From positions 55,595,140 through 55,659,139 of the forward strand of contig CATQJL010000112.1 of the NCBI GenBank assembly GCA_958299035.1: a DNA stretch of 64,000 nt, read 5' to 3'. A model generated the notes under the pieces. It was given only the letters and a program-made list of their open reading frames with translations, searched no databases and was not told the DNA's origin. The DNA comes from Cylicocyclus nassatus (Eukaryota > Nematoda > Chromadorea > Rhabditida > Strongylidae). Positions 53,974 through 64,000 of this stretch are shown here, piece by piece; within the stretch, counting starts at the first letter, position 1; each line of letters begins with the position of its first letter. The translations under genes were made by a program, and so were the position numbers.

Positions 53974-54158
53974 TATACCATAAAGCTACATCCCAAAAAG
54001 CATTTCATAATTCGGAACAATTTTCAAAAAAAAATTCAGAAAATGGATTTCCTGTGTTTGACATGCATATACCATAAAGTTATTCCCCAAAAAAGTTTCA
54101 TAATTCGGAAAATTTTTTGAAAAATTCAGAAAATGAATTTTCTGTGTTTGACATGTAT
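53974..54158. repeat. Two ~90 bp satellite units
   Basis: Each reads TACCATAAAG(C/T)TA...CCCAAAAA...TTTCATAATTCGGAA...AAATTCAGAAAATG(G/A)ATTT, then CTGTGTTTGACATG. Further partial units lie at 53160-53272 and from 55274. Confidence 0.8.
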
Positions 54159-55273
54159 CTTATATATTAGGTTGAACCGAAAGTTCGTTCGCACCATGTT
54201 CCAAAAATCATAACTTCTTTCTGTCATAACGATTTTGCTCAACTCAATCTCTTTCGGAAAGCGTAAAGCATGTAGTTTCAAAATGTCCCCTGAGGACTTT
54301 CTACCATGCTCAGTTTGAAGAGGCAAAAATGAAAGAACGAAGTTATCCAGAATTCGGAATTGTTAAGCAAAAATTTTAAAAATCTAAAAACTGTGCGATA
54401 AAATCCGGAACAGCTATCAGCCTAAGTTTTCTTATATTTTATCACTAACTAGTCAAGTTTGTGCTGATCGAGCTCTTTCAAAAGTTATGATTTTTTGAAA
54501 AAAGTGCCGAAAAATCAATTTGTTAAGAATTCTTAACAAATTAATTTTTCGGCATTTTTTTTTACAAAAGATCATAACTTTTGTGAAGAGAGTTCGATCA
54601 GTACAAACTTGACTCATTTAGTAATATAATATAAGAGAACTTAGGATGATGGCTGTTCTGGATTTTATCGCACAGTTTCTAGATTTTTAGAAGGTTTGCT
54701 TATAAATTCCGAATCCTGGATAATTTCGCTCTTTCATTTTTATCTCTCCAAACTGAGCATGGTAGAAAGTCCCCAGGGGACATCTGAAAACTATATGCTT
54801 TACGCTATCTGAAAGAGTTTAATTTTTGCAAAACTTTTGTGAATGAAAAAGTTATGATTTTTTTTTAAAGGTGCAAACGAACTTTCGGTTCAACATGATA
54901 TAAACCTGTCTGTATATATGTCTGTCTGTATCTGCGTGTACGTATGTTCCAAATAAAAAACTTTATTTCTGAACCGATCCAGACCAAACTTTGCACACAT
55001 ACACTTCGGGGCGGGGCGGGTGTCATAGGTTTAGTTTTCGTCATCGTCGATATCGAATTTATCGATTTTTATCGATTTTTTATCGAGTTCACCTACGGGG
55101 CTGGGATTTGGTAAGGGGGGGGGGGGGGTAATCGAGCATGCTGATTTCTAAAACAGCGGGAATAGTGAGTTGGCATGTAGGCGTGGGCAGAGGGAAAGGT
55201 TGTACTGGGATAGGGATGAGAGCTTTATCATAGTGTTTTGACAGGGCCGGGCGGAGCCGGGTAAGCCAGCTAG
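54159..55273. mobile_element. Second Helitron type (CTAG end) with a nested MITE
   Basis: Begins TCTTATATA after the A of the satellite motif GACATGTA and ends GGGCGGAGCCGGG...CCAGCTAG before T, a typical Helitron 3' end (short GC hairpin about 10 bases from CTAG). Without the MITE at 54168-54898 the 5' end reads TCTTATA-TAAACCTGTCTG. The interior includes a G run (about 55116-55128) and TTTATCGATTTTTATCGATT. No coding sequence. The satellite resumes at 55274. Confidence 0.8.
54168..54898. repeat. Foldback MITE, mariner-like, nested in Helitron
   Basis: TTAGGTTGAACCGAAAGTTC at the left and its decayed complement (GAACTTTCGGTTCAACATGA) at the right, flanked by TA. The interior follows the MITE at 691-1426 block by block, including the central palindrome TTAAGAATTCTTAA. 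Confidence 0.88.
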
Positions 55274-55333
55274 TATACCATAGAGCTACGTTCCTCTGTA
55301 ATCAGAAAATGAGGAACATTCTTCAAAGAAAGT
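55274..55333. repeat. Satellite unit resumes
   Basis: TATACCATAGAGCTACGTTCC corresponds to TATACCATAAAGCTACATCCC at about 53973, so this is the continuation of the unit interrupted at 54158. Confidence 0.65.
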
Positions 55334-55469
55334 TATAAACATTTTTTCTTTCGAGTAAAATTACAGACGACAGTTTCAAAACTTCCTTTTGATGAAGAAT
55401 GAAGTTAACATTGTTTCTGTCTTTTCTGTGTTCTAACGCTAGATGGTGTTGAGAGAATCAAAATGTGGC

Positions 55470-55700
55470 GTCCCTCGCGAAATTGCGTATAGGCCTATAG
55501 GCTCGCCGCCCGCCATAATATGATGCTTACTCGCCAGCTGCGAAGGCGCGCCGCCGGCAGAATAGCTTCAATTAGGGTTCGCCCCCTCGCGTTGTAGCTC
55601 CAGATAGGGCGCACTGCTCGCACTGCGGCCTCACTTAAGGCGCGTCGTCCGCACTGCAGCGTAATTATGGCGCGCACCGTCGCAGCGAGTGTCTGAGATT
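55470..55700. repeat. GC-rich imperfect ~32 bp repeats
   Basis: Five or six units of the form (G/C)GCGC...CGCACTGC...TTA(A/T)GG recur about every 30-33 bases in an otherwise AT-rich region. A minus-strand frame crosses it without a stop but looks like a by-product of the repeat. Confidence 0.5.
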
Positions 55701-55819
55701 GTTCCAGGATTTCGGTCTACCAAGGAAGACAGTATACAAGTGAAAGTCTAATCCTAGATTTAATAATGAAGAAGTATTGAAAAAATTGCGTATCTAGTAG
55801 AAAAGGTTGATATACATCA

Positions 55820-58446
55820 CCACTCATAAAATGTGCAAAAATTCCGGGGATTCCGCAAAATTCTAAGAATTTCACGAAATCAACGCAAATCACGCAAACT
55901 ACACAGCGCCATAACTTCCTTGGGAATGAATGTGTTATGAATCCGGAAGCGGCATTGTGTTCACCTTGTCGAGGCGATTCTTTCCTTATGCAGCATGTCC
56001 TCGATATTCCGTTTCCAGTTCTCTCAATTCTTCTGCGGAGGCCCTTTTGCAAGGATGTAACGCAGCGCCTATTCAACATAAAAGATGCCTGTAAGTAATA
56101 CTCGATAGTACTCCTGTAGATTACGGAGCGTTAAAGAGTAGTCGCAGACTTTTTTCAAAAAAAAAAGATAAAATCGCTGCTGAATTCTGGAAAAATTACG
56201 CGTTTCTAAATTCTTCTAGCCGCAACAGCCTTTAGAATAGACATATTCCGAATAGGAAAAAAGCACTGTGCTCAGCTTTTCAGGACGAATATTTTCATAT
56301 ACATCATGTCCTCAGGATCTTAATTTCAGTATTCTGCAGTCTTTCTGCGGGCGGCTCTTCGCAAAGATGTAAAACAGCGCGCATTGCCCCTAGTGGGTTC
56401 AAGTAAAGAAGTTTCGATAGTGCTTCTTTTGTGGAATATGAACGCCAAAGAGTAGCCGCAGACTTCTTTCTAAAGGGAATAATCAAGTCGTTTTGAATTT
56501 TACTCACCATAACCCTAAAATATAAAGCTCTCTTTCTGAGCGGATATGATTTTCGTAATTAGCAGGTCGGATAAACTCTATGAGCAAGTTTTCCAAGATG
56601 TCAGCATATTTCATTTTTTCTCGTTTTACTCTCTAAAGCTCGCCGGTGGATTTTGGTCAAAATGTTGATGATCTTCGATTGTAAGGAAACTTCGCTTATA
56701 GAGATCTTCGGACACGCTGTTTACGAAAACCATGGTCTTTGGAGAATAAAGGGTCTTTTTGCAGAGATATGGTGAGGTAATTATAATTGAGTCACGAGAA
56801 TTTGTAAATTCGCCTGCACTCCTCGCACTTTCAGGTAACTTGACTGCTTGCTTTTATGTGCTGAAATCAATAGGAGCAGTGCTATTAAACAGTGCTTGTC
56901 TAGGGCTTCAGTCTATGAAAATCGCCGAGTTACGAGCTTACGAAAACACGTCCTCATGAATTTTGCCCAGAATGTAAAGATCGCATACTTCTTCGAAATT
57001 CCACCGCGAGTAGTTGTACAACACGTTGATTAAATTTTTTCACATCGCTTAATGGATCTTTCTGCATCGGATTTGATGCTTACTTAAATCTAAGCTCTGG
57101 CTAAGAAACTACTTTGATATTCAGTTAAGCAACTGAAGCACACGCAACCGCCACATTTAGTAAGCGGGATCCCTTGGGCAAAGTGAACATAATGTTGATA
57201 TATAGCATAATATTTGCTACCAGAATGTCGTAGAAAACTCACGGTGGAATTTCTACGAAGTATGCGATCTTTACATTCTGGGAAAATTCATGAGGACGTG
57301 TTTTGGTAGGCTCGTAACTTGGCGATTTTCATAGACTGAAGCTTGAGACAAATACCGTTCAATAGCTTTGTTCCTAGCAATGTTAGCACATGAAAGCAAG
57401 CAGTCAACCTTTCTAAAAGATACGCGAGAAAAGCAGGCGAATTTACAAATTCTTGTGACTCAGTTACAGTTACCTCACCATATCTCTGCAAAAAGACCCT
57501 TTATTCTCCGAAGACCATGGTTTTCGTAAACAGCGTGTCCGAAAATCTCTACAAGCGAAGTTTCCTTACAATCGAAGATCATCAATATTTTGACCAAAAT
57601 TCACCGGCGAGCTTTAGAGAGTAAAACGAGAAAAAATAAAATAAGCTGAACATCTTGGAAAACCTGCTCATAGAGTTTATCCGACCTGCTGATTACGAAA
57701 ATCATATCCGCTCAGAAAGAGAGCTTCATATTTAAGGGTTATGGTGAGTAAAATTCAGAACAACATGATTATTCCCTTTGGAAAGAAGTCTGCGGCTACT
57801 CTTTGGCGTTCATATTCCACAAAAGAAGCACTATCGAAACTTCTTTGCTTGAACCCACTAGGGGCAATGCGCGCTGTTTTACATCTTTGCGAAGAGCGCC
57901 CGCAAAAAGACTGCAGAATACTGAAATTAAGATCCTGAGGACATGATGTATATGAAAATATTCGTCCTGAAAAGCTGAGCACAGTGCTTTTTTCCTATTC
58001 GGAATATGTCTATTCTAAAGGAAGTTGCGGCTAGAAGAATTTAGAAACGCGTAAATTTTCCAGAATTCAGCAACGCTTTTATCTTTTTTTGAAAGAAGTC
58101 TGCGACTACTCTTCAACGCTCCGTAATCTACAGGAGTACTATCGAGTATTACTTACAGGCATCTTTTATGTTGGATAGGCGCTGCGTTACATCCTTGCAA
58201 AAGGGCCTCCGCAGAAGAATTGAGAGAACTGGAAACGGAATATCGAGGACATGCTGCATAAGGAAAGATTCGCCTTGACAAGCTGAACACAATGCTGCTT
58301 TCGGATTCATAATATATTCATTCCAAAAGAAGTTATGGCGCTGCATAATTTGCGTGATTCGCGTTGATTTCACGAAATTCCTGGAATTTCGCGGAATTCC
58401 CGAACTTTTGCGGAATTCTCGGAATTTTTGCACATTCTGAGAGTGG
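55820..58446. repeat. 2.6 kb foldback element with ~1.2 kb arms
   Basis: CCACTCATAAAATGTGCAAA at the left and, complemented, CCACTCTCAGAATGTGCAAA at the right. Sequence x pairs with about 114245 minus x throughout, with arms 55820-57028 and 57215-58446 around a ~190 bp centre. Arms differ at many positions, so this is an old real palindrome rather than an assembly echo. Mirrored short frames occur in both arms; none looks like a transposase. Confidence 0.88.
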
Positions 58447-58561
58447 AATTGTAGTTAATTATTTACAGCAATCCCAACAAGTGGCTATGAATGCAGAGTG
58501 AATTCATCTCCCAAGTACTCTTTGTGTTACCTCAGTCATGAGTAAGTTTGGGTAGTGGTAC

Positions 58562-59377
58562 ATGTTTATGCATTCCATTTGCACTAACCATAGCATATTC
58601 AGGAAGAAGCTGAGATTTGCTGGAAGCTGGAGAAGCTGTGTGAAAGTGTGCAAAACAAAATCCTTGAAATCATGCAGGAGCAAATGTAAAAAATGCAGAA
58701 AAAGTTGTCAAAAGACTATAAACTCGACAACTGCATCGGAAACGACAACGGAGGAAATAACAACAGAAACAACAACAACAACAACAACAACGGCAACAAC
58801 TAAACTTGAAGCGAACTCAAGTTCAACAACAACGACAGAGTCTACGACTCTGACAACGACAGAGTCTACGACTCTGACAACGACAGAGTCTACGAATCTG
58901 ACAACGACAGCAACACCTACAACGCGGACGACAACAACAGCAACAACAACGACGGAAACAACCACAACGCCTACAACAACAACATCGACAACGTCGGAAG
59001 CAACCATAACGCCGAGTATAGCAACAACAACAGCAACAACAACAACAACAGAAACAACCACAACACCTACAACGACAACATCGACAACGTCGGAAGCAAC
59101 CACAACGTCGACAATAGCAACAACGACAGCAACAACAACAACAACAGAAACAACCACAACACCTACAACAACAACATCGACAACGTCGGAAGCAACCACA
59201 ACGCCGAGTATAGCAACAACAACAGCAACAACAACAACAACAGAAACAACCACAACACCTACAACGACAACATCGACAGCGTCGGAAGCAACCACAACGT
59301 CGACTATAGCAACCACAACACCGACAGCAACATCAACAACGACGGAACCGACCACCACAACTACGACTCAAGGTTAA
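58562..59377 (+). CDS. Threonine-rich mucin-like protein with Cys-rich head
   Basis: A 271-codon frame. A nematode-type acceptor (CATATTCAG) at about 58603 suggests the true exon starts there, not at the upstream ATG. Residues ~25-52 form a basic Cys-rich segment (CVKVCKTKSLKSCRSKCKKC). The rest is about 200 residues of Thr with Ser, Pro, Ala and Glu, suited to dense O-glycosylation, including four near-exact 32-residue repeats (TTTSTTSEATTTPSIATTT type). It ends CAAG|GTTAAT, which could be a stop soon after or a splice donor. No membrane segment or clear signal peptide is visible, since the 5' exon is unassigned. Secreted surface or cuticle mucins of worms have this composition. The complementary strand also stays open for 216 codons, but only because of the ACA repeat. 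Confidence 0.65.
   Translation: MFMHSICTNHSIFRKKLRFAGSWRSCVKVCKTKSLKSCRSKCKKCRKSCQKTINSTTASETTTEEITTETTTTTTTTATTKLEANSSSTTTTESTTLTTTESTTLTTTESTNLTTTATPTTRTTTTATTTTETTTTPTTTTSTTSEATITPSIATTTATTTTTETTTTPTTTTSTTSEATTTSTIATTTATTTTTETTTTPTTTTSTTSEATTTPSIATTTATTTTTETTTTPTTTTSTASEATTTSTIATTTPTATSTTTEPTTTTTTQG
58955..59338 (+). repeat. Four 96 bp tandem repeats in the mucin-like ORF
   Basis: Units start at GAAACAACCACAAC (58955, 59051, 59147, 59243), spaced exactly 96 bases, so the reading frame is kept. Units alternate between ACGCCGAGTATAGC and ACGTCGACAATAGC variants (1 and 3 against 2 and 4), suggesting duplication of a two-unit block. Confidence 0.92.
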
Positions 59378-59659
59378 TTGGTTACTATACTATTCAAATA
59401 AAAGATGATAGGCTAGAGAGATGATTTTCAAAAATGCTGTCAAATCTAAGTCCTTTCGAGATTTAAACGAGAACACAATGCTTGCAGACAAAGTACATAA
59501 AGACGATTAAGTGTCCACTTCTCATGATGAGAGCTAAAATGATGATTTTAGCAAGTGGCTTTCAAATTTTATCTTTCGTAAACTTCGGCACTGTTAGTGT
59601 GAGTGTTACTAGGTTAGTAAGCCGAGCAAGGTTAGTAGATCTTTATTGTTGGTGGCAAT
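59378..59659. other. No gene recognised
   Basis: Sequence downstream of the mucin-like exon, with nothing I can assign. Confidence 0.45.
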
Positions 59660-59692
59660 CTGACGTTTCGACTTGTCCGTCTTCTTCAGACG
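59660..59692 (-). ncRNA. Solitary hammerhead-like motif (fourth PLE lineage)
   Basis: Minus strand: CTGAAGA, extra A, stem GAC/GTC around GGACAA, then GAAAC, GTC. AATAAAGAT follows 20 or so bases later, as in the PLE-A and PLE-B terminal repeats. Helix I pairs weakly. No Penelope coding sequence is nearby, so this looks like a solo pseudo-LTR remnant. Confidence 0.5.
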
Positions 59693-60497
59693 CTTCCTCC
59701 GCCGCTGTCGCTAAAATGTTAGATGTGGCCGTCCTTCGTGCCACTAGTAAGAAATTCAAGTGCAAAACTATAAATTGGCCAAAAATGCTGAAAAGGAATA
59801 AAAAGTCAAACTAAACTTTTATTCTGCAAGATTTTAATTTCAGCCACTACCACTCCTTCATCATTGGATTGCAGCAGGGACATCGTGTACGTTACCAATT
59901 TTATTCTGTTCTCTGTTGCTAAACTCTCAAATGAATGACTAGAAAGAACTTTTGTACGCTTGGCTTTCTGATCAGTGTCGAGCGATACGTAGAGAATACG
60001 ACCAAATATGACTTTGCGCCCTTTTATCTGACCCGTCACCGTTTAGCCATCGTAGGCATAGCAAGAGTCCTCATCTCGTAAGTGGAGTTTCGTTTTTCAA
60101 TTAGCCTGTCAAATAATATTCAAGTTTCAAAAAAATGTGTGGATTCCAAGTACCAGGCAACTCAAATGAGATAGTCATTTTTTAGAATAATTCTTGTGCT
60201 TTGACAATAAACTAAATCGCCTTTCTTCACTCGATACAAGGACTGCGCAGTTCTGGCCCATTTCAAAAGCTACACTCTAAACAGAAGCCCATTCAAAATT
60301 TCGTTTATAGCATTTTTTCGCTCGTAGCTGTGCTAAGTATTACCCAAAAGGTTATTAATCGATTCTGTGACATTACGAGATCCGAACTAATAAATCACAG
60401 TACATAGAAGTCATCCGCTAGTACATGATTTAGCTATTACCTTCCACTTTTTTGATGACTCACTCTAGCTCAATTGCAAAAAACGCAACTTTAACTT
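59693..60497. other. No gene recognised
   Basis: AT-rich intergenic sequence with short frames only. Confidence 0.5.
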
Positions 60498-60963
60498 ACA
60501 AGGGAAGTCACTTAACTTAGGTCGGGCTTTTGAAATGAGACACATATATTTAGAATCAGCTCGGAACGCTGATTCCAATTATGCTATCCATAGCTGCGAA
60601 GCTTTTCTCTGAAGCGAGTTATGAGCTTTTTTAGTATGTGTCATTGTCATACAGCTGAATATGGAAAGAAGGTCTTTAGATGAAAATCTGCCCAAAAAGT
60701 GGTGGAAAATTGAAATAACATCAAATTGAGTCATTTGGCTTTGACAGGGTATAATATGCATTTGAACCACTACTTAGATGATAATAACGTAGCATGCCTA
60801 AGTCGGTCAACACACAAAATTTGCTCAGGAAAAAGCTCATAACTCGCTTCAGAGGAACGCTTCGCAGCTGAGGAAAGCAGATTTGAAATCAGCGTTTCAA
60901 GCTGATTCCATTCATATGTGTCTCATTTCAAAAGCCTGACCTAAGTTAAGTGACTTCCCTTGT
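60498..60963. repeat. 466 bp foldback element
   Basis: ACAAGGGAAGTCACTTAACT on the left is mirrored by AGTTAAGTGACTTCCCTTGT on the right. Pairing continues through CTTTTGAAATGAGACACATA and GAAGC...CGAGTTATGAGCTTTTT towards the centre. Confidence 0.88.
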
Positions 60964-61277
60964 TAGCTACTAATTGCTAAAAATTAAGTCACTCCGGGTT
61001 TTTCTTAGACCAAAGAGGAGATGAGAGAATACTTCGTTTTGTGTTAAAAAATGAGGCTTAGCTCTTTTTCAAAGCAAAGTTGTTATGTTTGATTCATTTA
61101 GATTCAAAATTTCCAGCCTCTGCGTTCTTTGACATTTCGCACACGGGTTATAAGATACGAAACACTTTGAGGTAAAAATTTTCAGCATGGTTACCGCAGG
61201 CATGCGGTGGTCAGTATCCAAGGCCACACTTCACGCTCAGTCCTACTTCTGACAGGACTTCAATTTGCATGTTTCAG
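60964..61277. other. No gene recognised; possible intron or 5' flank
   Basis: Ends in an acceptor-like GTTTCAG at 61277 that would open the next exon. Confidence 0.4.
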
Positions 61278-61449
61278 TTTTCATGGTTGGCTGTGCAAAG
61301 ATGCCGATGAGAACAATCGATATTGCGAGGAGATAAAATCAAGAATGGATTTCTGCCTCAAGTTAATGGAGAAGAGAAGAAGAAAAAGCAAAACTACACT
61401 GACACCAACTTCAACAACGAAAGCTCCAGGCCAGTTCTTCGAAATTTGA
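61278..61449 (+). CDS. Candidate terminal exon of a small secreted-type protein
   Basis: After the acceptor GTTTCAG the frame encodes FHGWLCKDADENNRYCEEIK, then DFCLKLMEKRRRKSKTTLTP and a short Thr/Ser/Pro tail ending FFEI and stop. Three cysteines in a charged head followed by a TTLTPTSTTKAP stretch recall the composition of the mucin-like gene at 58562. The phase does not match a direct splice from that gene's possible donor. No family recognised. Confidence 0.35.
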
Positions 61450-61741
61450 GCGAAAGACTCAATTTGCTGGAGAAAAGCGGCAGAGGGTTTGGTATTGCTA
61501 AAATACCGAGCACTCGAAAGAAGTCTTCCACGTATGGTGTTTTGTTGATACCACATTAACAGCAATTCTTTGGCAATATTGATCTAACTCAATTCATTGA
61601 TGATTTTGAAGAGCAATACCATCAAATCATATGAGTTGGCATTCCTACCAACTCACACGATTTAAGTGTTGCTCTTCAGTACCTTACGGAGACACGAAAA
61701 GGATTGCGACAACACTTAAAATATTGACAAAAGCTAAATTA

Positions 61742-62759
61742 CAGTGTGTTTTAAAAGTATGTGCACTGTTTGATAGTTGATATCTCTATCTCCATAAAGC
61801 CTTTTGCCAACAGAACTAGTCTGTAGAGCTGCTATCACCTTAGGTTTACATATGGTCGAATTACCGGTTTCATTCATTACTGTAAAATTACATTAGAAAC
61901 TTTAAGAAGGGGTTTGAGCCATTGAAGGCTATATTGTACTTCAGAAAGGAGACCAAACAACGTAGAAAAGCTTCTATCAGGCGTGAGGCCGCTCTCCTTG
62001 GATTGGGAACTTGTTCTTCACCGCAATGCTTCGTCTATAGATCATGCCAGATCTAACAATGAAGTAGCTTATTCAGCTTTTCTTTTCAAAAATCGACTAC
62101 TATTTAAAGAGTCCAGAAAAATACTATTTAAAGAGTCTAGAGACCCATAAAAAGTTAGAAAACAGCATGCTCGAAAACCTTCTCCCTACCTTTTTAGATT
62201 TTTTTGAATTTTTTTTTGTGGAGAGGCCTGAACTACAATGAAGTTGAGAAAGCCGAAATCTTGTTTTGGACCTTTCATTAGAAAGAGGGAAGTCCAGCAA
62301 AGCTTGAAGTTCTTTTAACTGCAACTTCGCCAGAAATTTCTTTTTTTGAAGTCAAATATGCCAAAGACACTACGGTGTCTGCAGACAGTTTCAATTTATT
62401 AAACTCACACAGAATGCAAAAGGGTTCACTATCCAACGAATTTGAATCCTTGAACCTTCGTATGTAATTCCAGCGAGACTCATGTACATGGCAGTTTCTT
62501 CGTTTATGTAAAAGGCCCGAAATCAAGAGTTTTCAAAACTCTTTCAGAGAAACTGTTGCGCAGATACAGAATGCAGATTTGGAATTAGCGCTTAAAAGCG
62601 CCCTGGCCCATATGGATCTCATGTTAGACCGTCCTTTTCATTGAAAATGCTTCCCTTGTATTGAAGCCACTCAAAGAAAGTGGTAACTTGAAAATTGGCA
62701 TGAGAATTGTTGAGAGGAATGATAACGATCAAACAGTGCATACTTCTAGAACACCCTAC
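61742..62759. repeat. Decayed, expanded CAGGGTGTCCC-family MITE
   Basis: Left part tracks the 1433-2111 MITE: GTTTGATAGTTGATATCTCT, CTTAGGTTTACATATGG, CATTACTGTAAAATTACATT and CTTCAGAAAGGAGACCAAAC. The right end reads GATAACGATCAAACAGTGCA then AACACCCTA. The interior is longer (1.0 kb against 0.68 kb), so something has been added. Confidence 0.65.
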
Positions 62760-63027
62760 ATTCTATTATAGACGGACTGAATGATTACATCATGCGATTA
62801 TAGCATTCAGTGCGAGGTTCGCATTTTAGAACTTATTCAATAAGTCACATAGTCAAACATTTGAGAAAATTCTTTTTTACATATCATTTCAACGATTATT
62901 GGAATTTTTCAATTTTCCAATACTATCGATGGTTGATTATTCGACGGTCATTGATTCGATCATTGTATGATCTTCGAATAATCCATGGAGAAGCGAAATA
63001 CGGAAAATTCGAAAACCAAAGCATGTA
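62760..63027. other. No gene recognised
   Basis: AT-rich spacer between two MITEs. Confidence 0.5.
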
Positions 63028-63450
63028 TTAGGTCGAACCAAAAGTTCGTTTAGTTTTTGAGAAATTGTAATGTCTTTGTGCTTACATGTGTTTGCTTGAA
63101 GATAACTTTTTACGTCGAATCATATACTCTTTGACTACTCCCTGATCCTTTCTGATAAGTGCAGTTATGGTGGTGAAAGTCGAAGACGAAAAGCACCTGT
63201 CAAACACGAAAAGCACTTGCATAAGATCCCAAACTATACGCACTTTTTTACCTTCTTTCAGCTAAGCAAGGTTTGTGCTAATCGATAATTCACATGGAAT
63301 AACGGTGCATTTCCTTGAAAATCATAACTTCTCATACACACTCTTAATCAGCACCACTTTTCTCGCCCAAGAAGGAAAAGACTTCAAACTTGTGTAAGTA
63401 CTAACTCGAGACTTTGTTGCGATATATGATAAGCTTGCTCAAAATCATCT
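63028..63450. repeat. Partial mariner-like foldback MITE
   Basis: Starts TTAGGTCGAACCAAAAGTTC after TA. A centre near 63305 carries the usual AAAATCATAACTTCTCATA...TCAGCAC block. The right terminus is not recognisable, so the end is approximate. Confidence 0.55.
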
Positions 63451-64000
63451 TGCTGCAAGTCTCTCGCATTGCTAACCTTCACCTTTGCGATTTACATGTA
63501 TCAAAGATTCAGAAAGCTGTTGGATAGCACAATTTTCCTTATGAAAAAATTATTTCCTTGCAAAGTTGTACAAGTAGAAAGGCCACATTTTCTCGAAGAT
63601 AGTGTGAATGAACTTCTGCTTCCAGATGCAGAGTGTGTTTGGATGGTGCGCACTGAATTGCTTCAGTTTCATTGATCACGAACGTTACTTGGAATGATGA
63701 TCTATCAGCTAACAATTTCTTTAAAATTTCTTCACGACCGTCAAAGAAGTAGGCTCTTAGGTTTCTAAGTCATTGGTGTTAGCATTGAACCCTTTTGCCG
63801 TGGAGATTGTAACGTTGAAAAAAAAATACTCATCATTACCAAAGCCCAGCACGGGGTTGACAAATGGAGATGGCAAAACGACTTTGCCTTCGGCACTGTC
63901 GATTCTTACGACATTTCACTTGATGCCGCCAGCTGCGTAGGTTGTTCGATTGGAGCGCGCTTTCTTCCGCGATAGGACCGGCGTCGTTGCTATTATGTAC
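63451..64000. other. No gene recognised
   Basis: On the minus strand about 63770-63900 has an open stretch encoding RIDSAEGKVVLPSPFVNPVL, but it meets stops on both sides within the window and I cannot place it. It may be an exon of a gene continuing off the right edge. Confidence 0.35.

Noticed and set aside
58708..59358. 216-codon Val-rich minus-strand frame
   Set aside because: It is the complement of the ACA/ACG-rich mucin repeat. Its composition follows from the repeat and it is not an independent gene.

Overview
The window looks like accessory, repeat-dominated chromosome from a nematode, probably a clade V (strongylid or hookworm-like) worm. The evidence is AT-rich DNA, 45-50 base introns ending in TTTCAG-type acceptors, Penelope-like elements with GIY-YIG domains, BEL/Pao and Ty3 elements, a MULE transposase, many foldback MITEs, and fragments of nuclear eukaryotic genes (SPT6, a UPF1-like helicase). 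The species call is inference. I see no rRNA, tRNA, CRISPR array or operon, and no intact host housekeeping gene.

Region by region. 1-2111: three foldback MITEs end to end. 2.3-4.3 kb: a multi-exon MULE transposase gene with one frameshift. 4.75-5.0 kb: a GCATGC tandem repeat. 5570-8171: a complete but pol-less BEL/Pao element with two LTRs, an intact gag ORF and near-matching target duplications. 8732-15450: a MITE interrupted by a tandem pair of nearly identical Penelope-like elements (PLE-A, 887 codons each) plus a partial third terminal repeat, each terminal repeat carrying a hammerhead-like motif. 15.45-16.33 kb: an inverted PLE-A fragment, a 25-base match to a commercial cDNA primer, and a 500-N gap. 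16.3-28.1 kb: a 5.4 kb inverted repeat around a 0.9 kb spacer, with a second Penelope family (PLE-B) at the outer ends. 27.4-30.2 kb: two further PLE-B copies in head-to-head inverted contact.

The second half holds several gene-carrying mobile elements. 37142-39925 has inverted ends flanked by TTAA and encloses a broken, intron-containing SPT6-like gene segment. 42101-45114 has Helitron hallmarks (A|TC start, 3' hairpin, CTGG|T end) and encloses a long SF1 UPF1-like helicase ORF. A 701 bp relative with the same ends but no helicase lies at 53273-53973. 45.1-46.7 kb is a decayed Ty3 element. 47.4-48.1 kb is a third, degenerate PLE. 53.2-55.3 kb is a nest: a satellite interrupted by two Helitrons at equivalent positions, one of them holding a MITE. 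55.8-58.4 kb is a 2.6 kb foldback element. 58.6-59.4 kb encodes a threonine-rich mucin-like protein with four 96 bp repeats. The remaining sequence is mostly small MITEs and unassigned AT-rich DNA.

Main limits: exon models are by eye. Several frameshifts are single-base changes that could be sequencing errors. The 15.4-30 kb inverted structures, the primer match and the N gap together suggest that part of this region may be mis-assembled.
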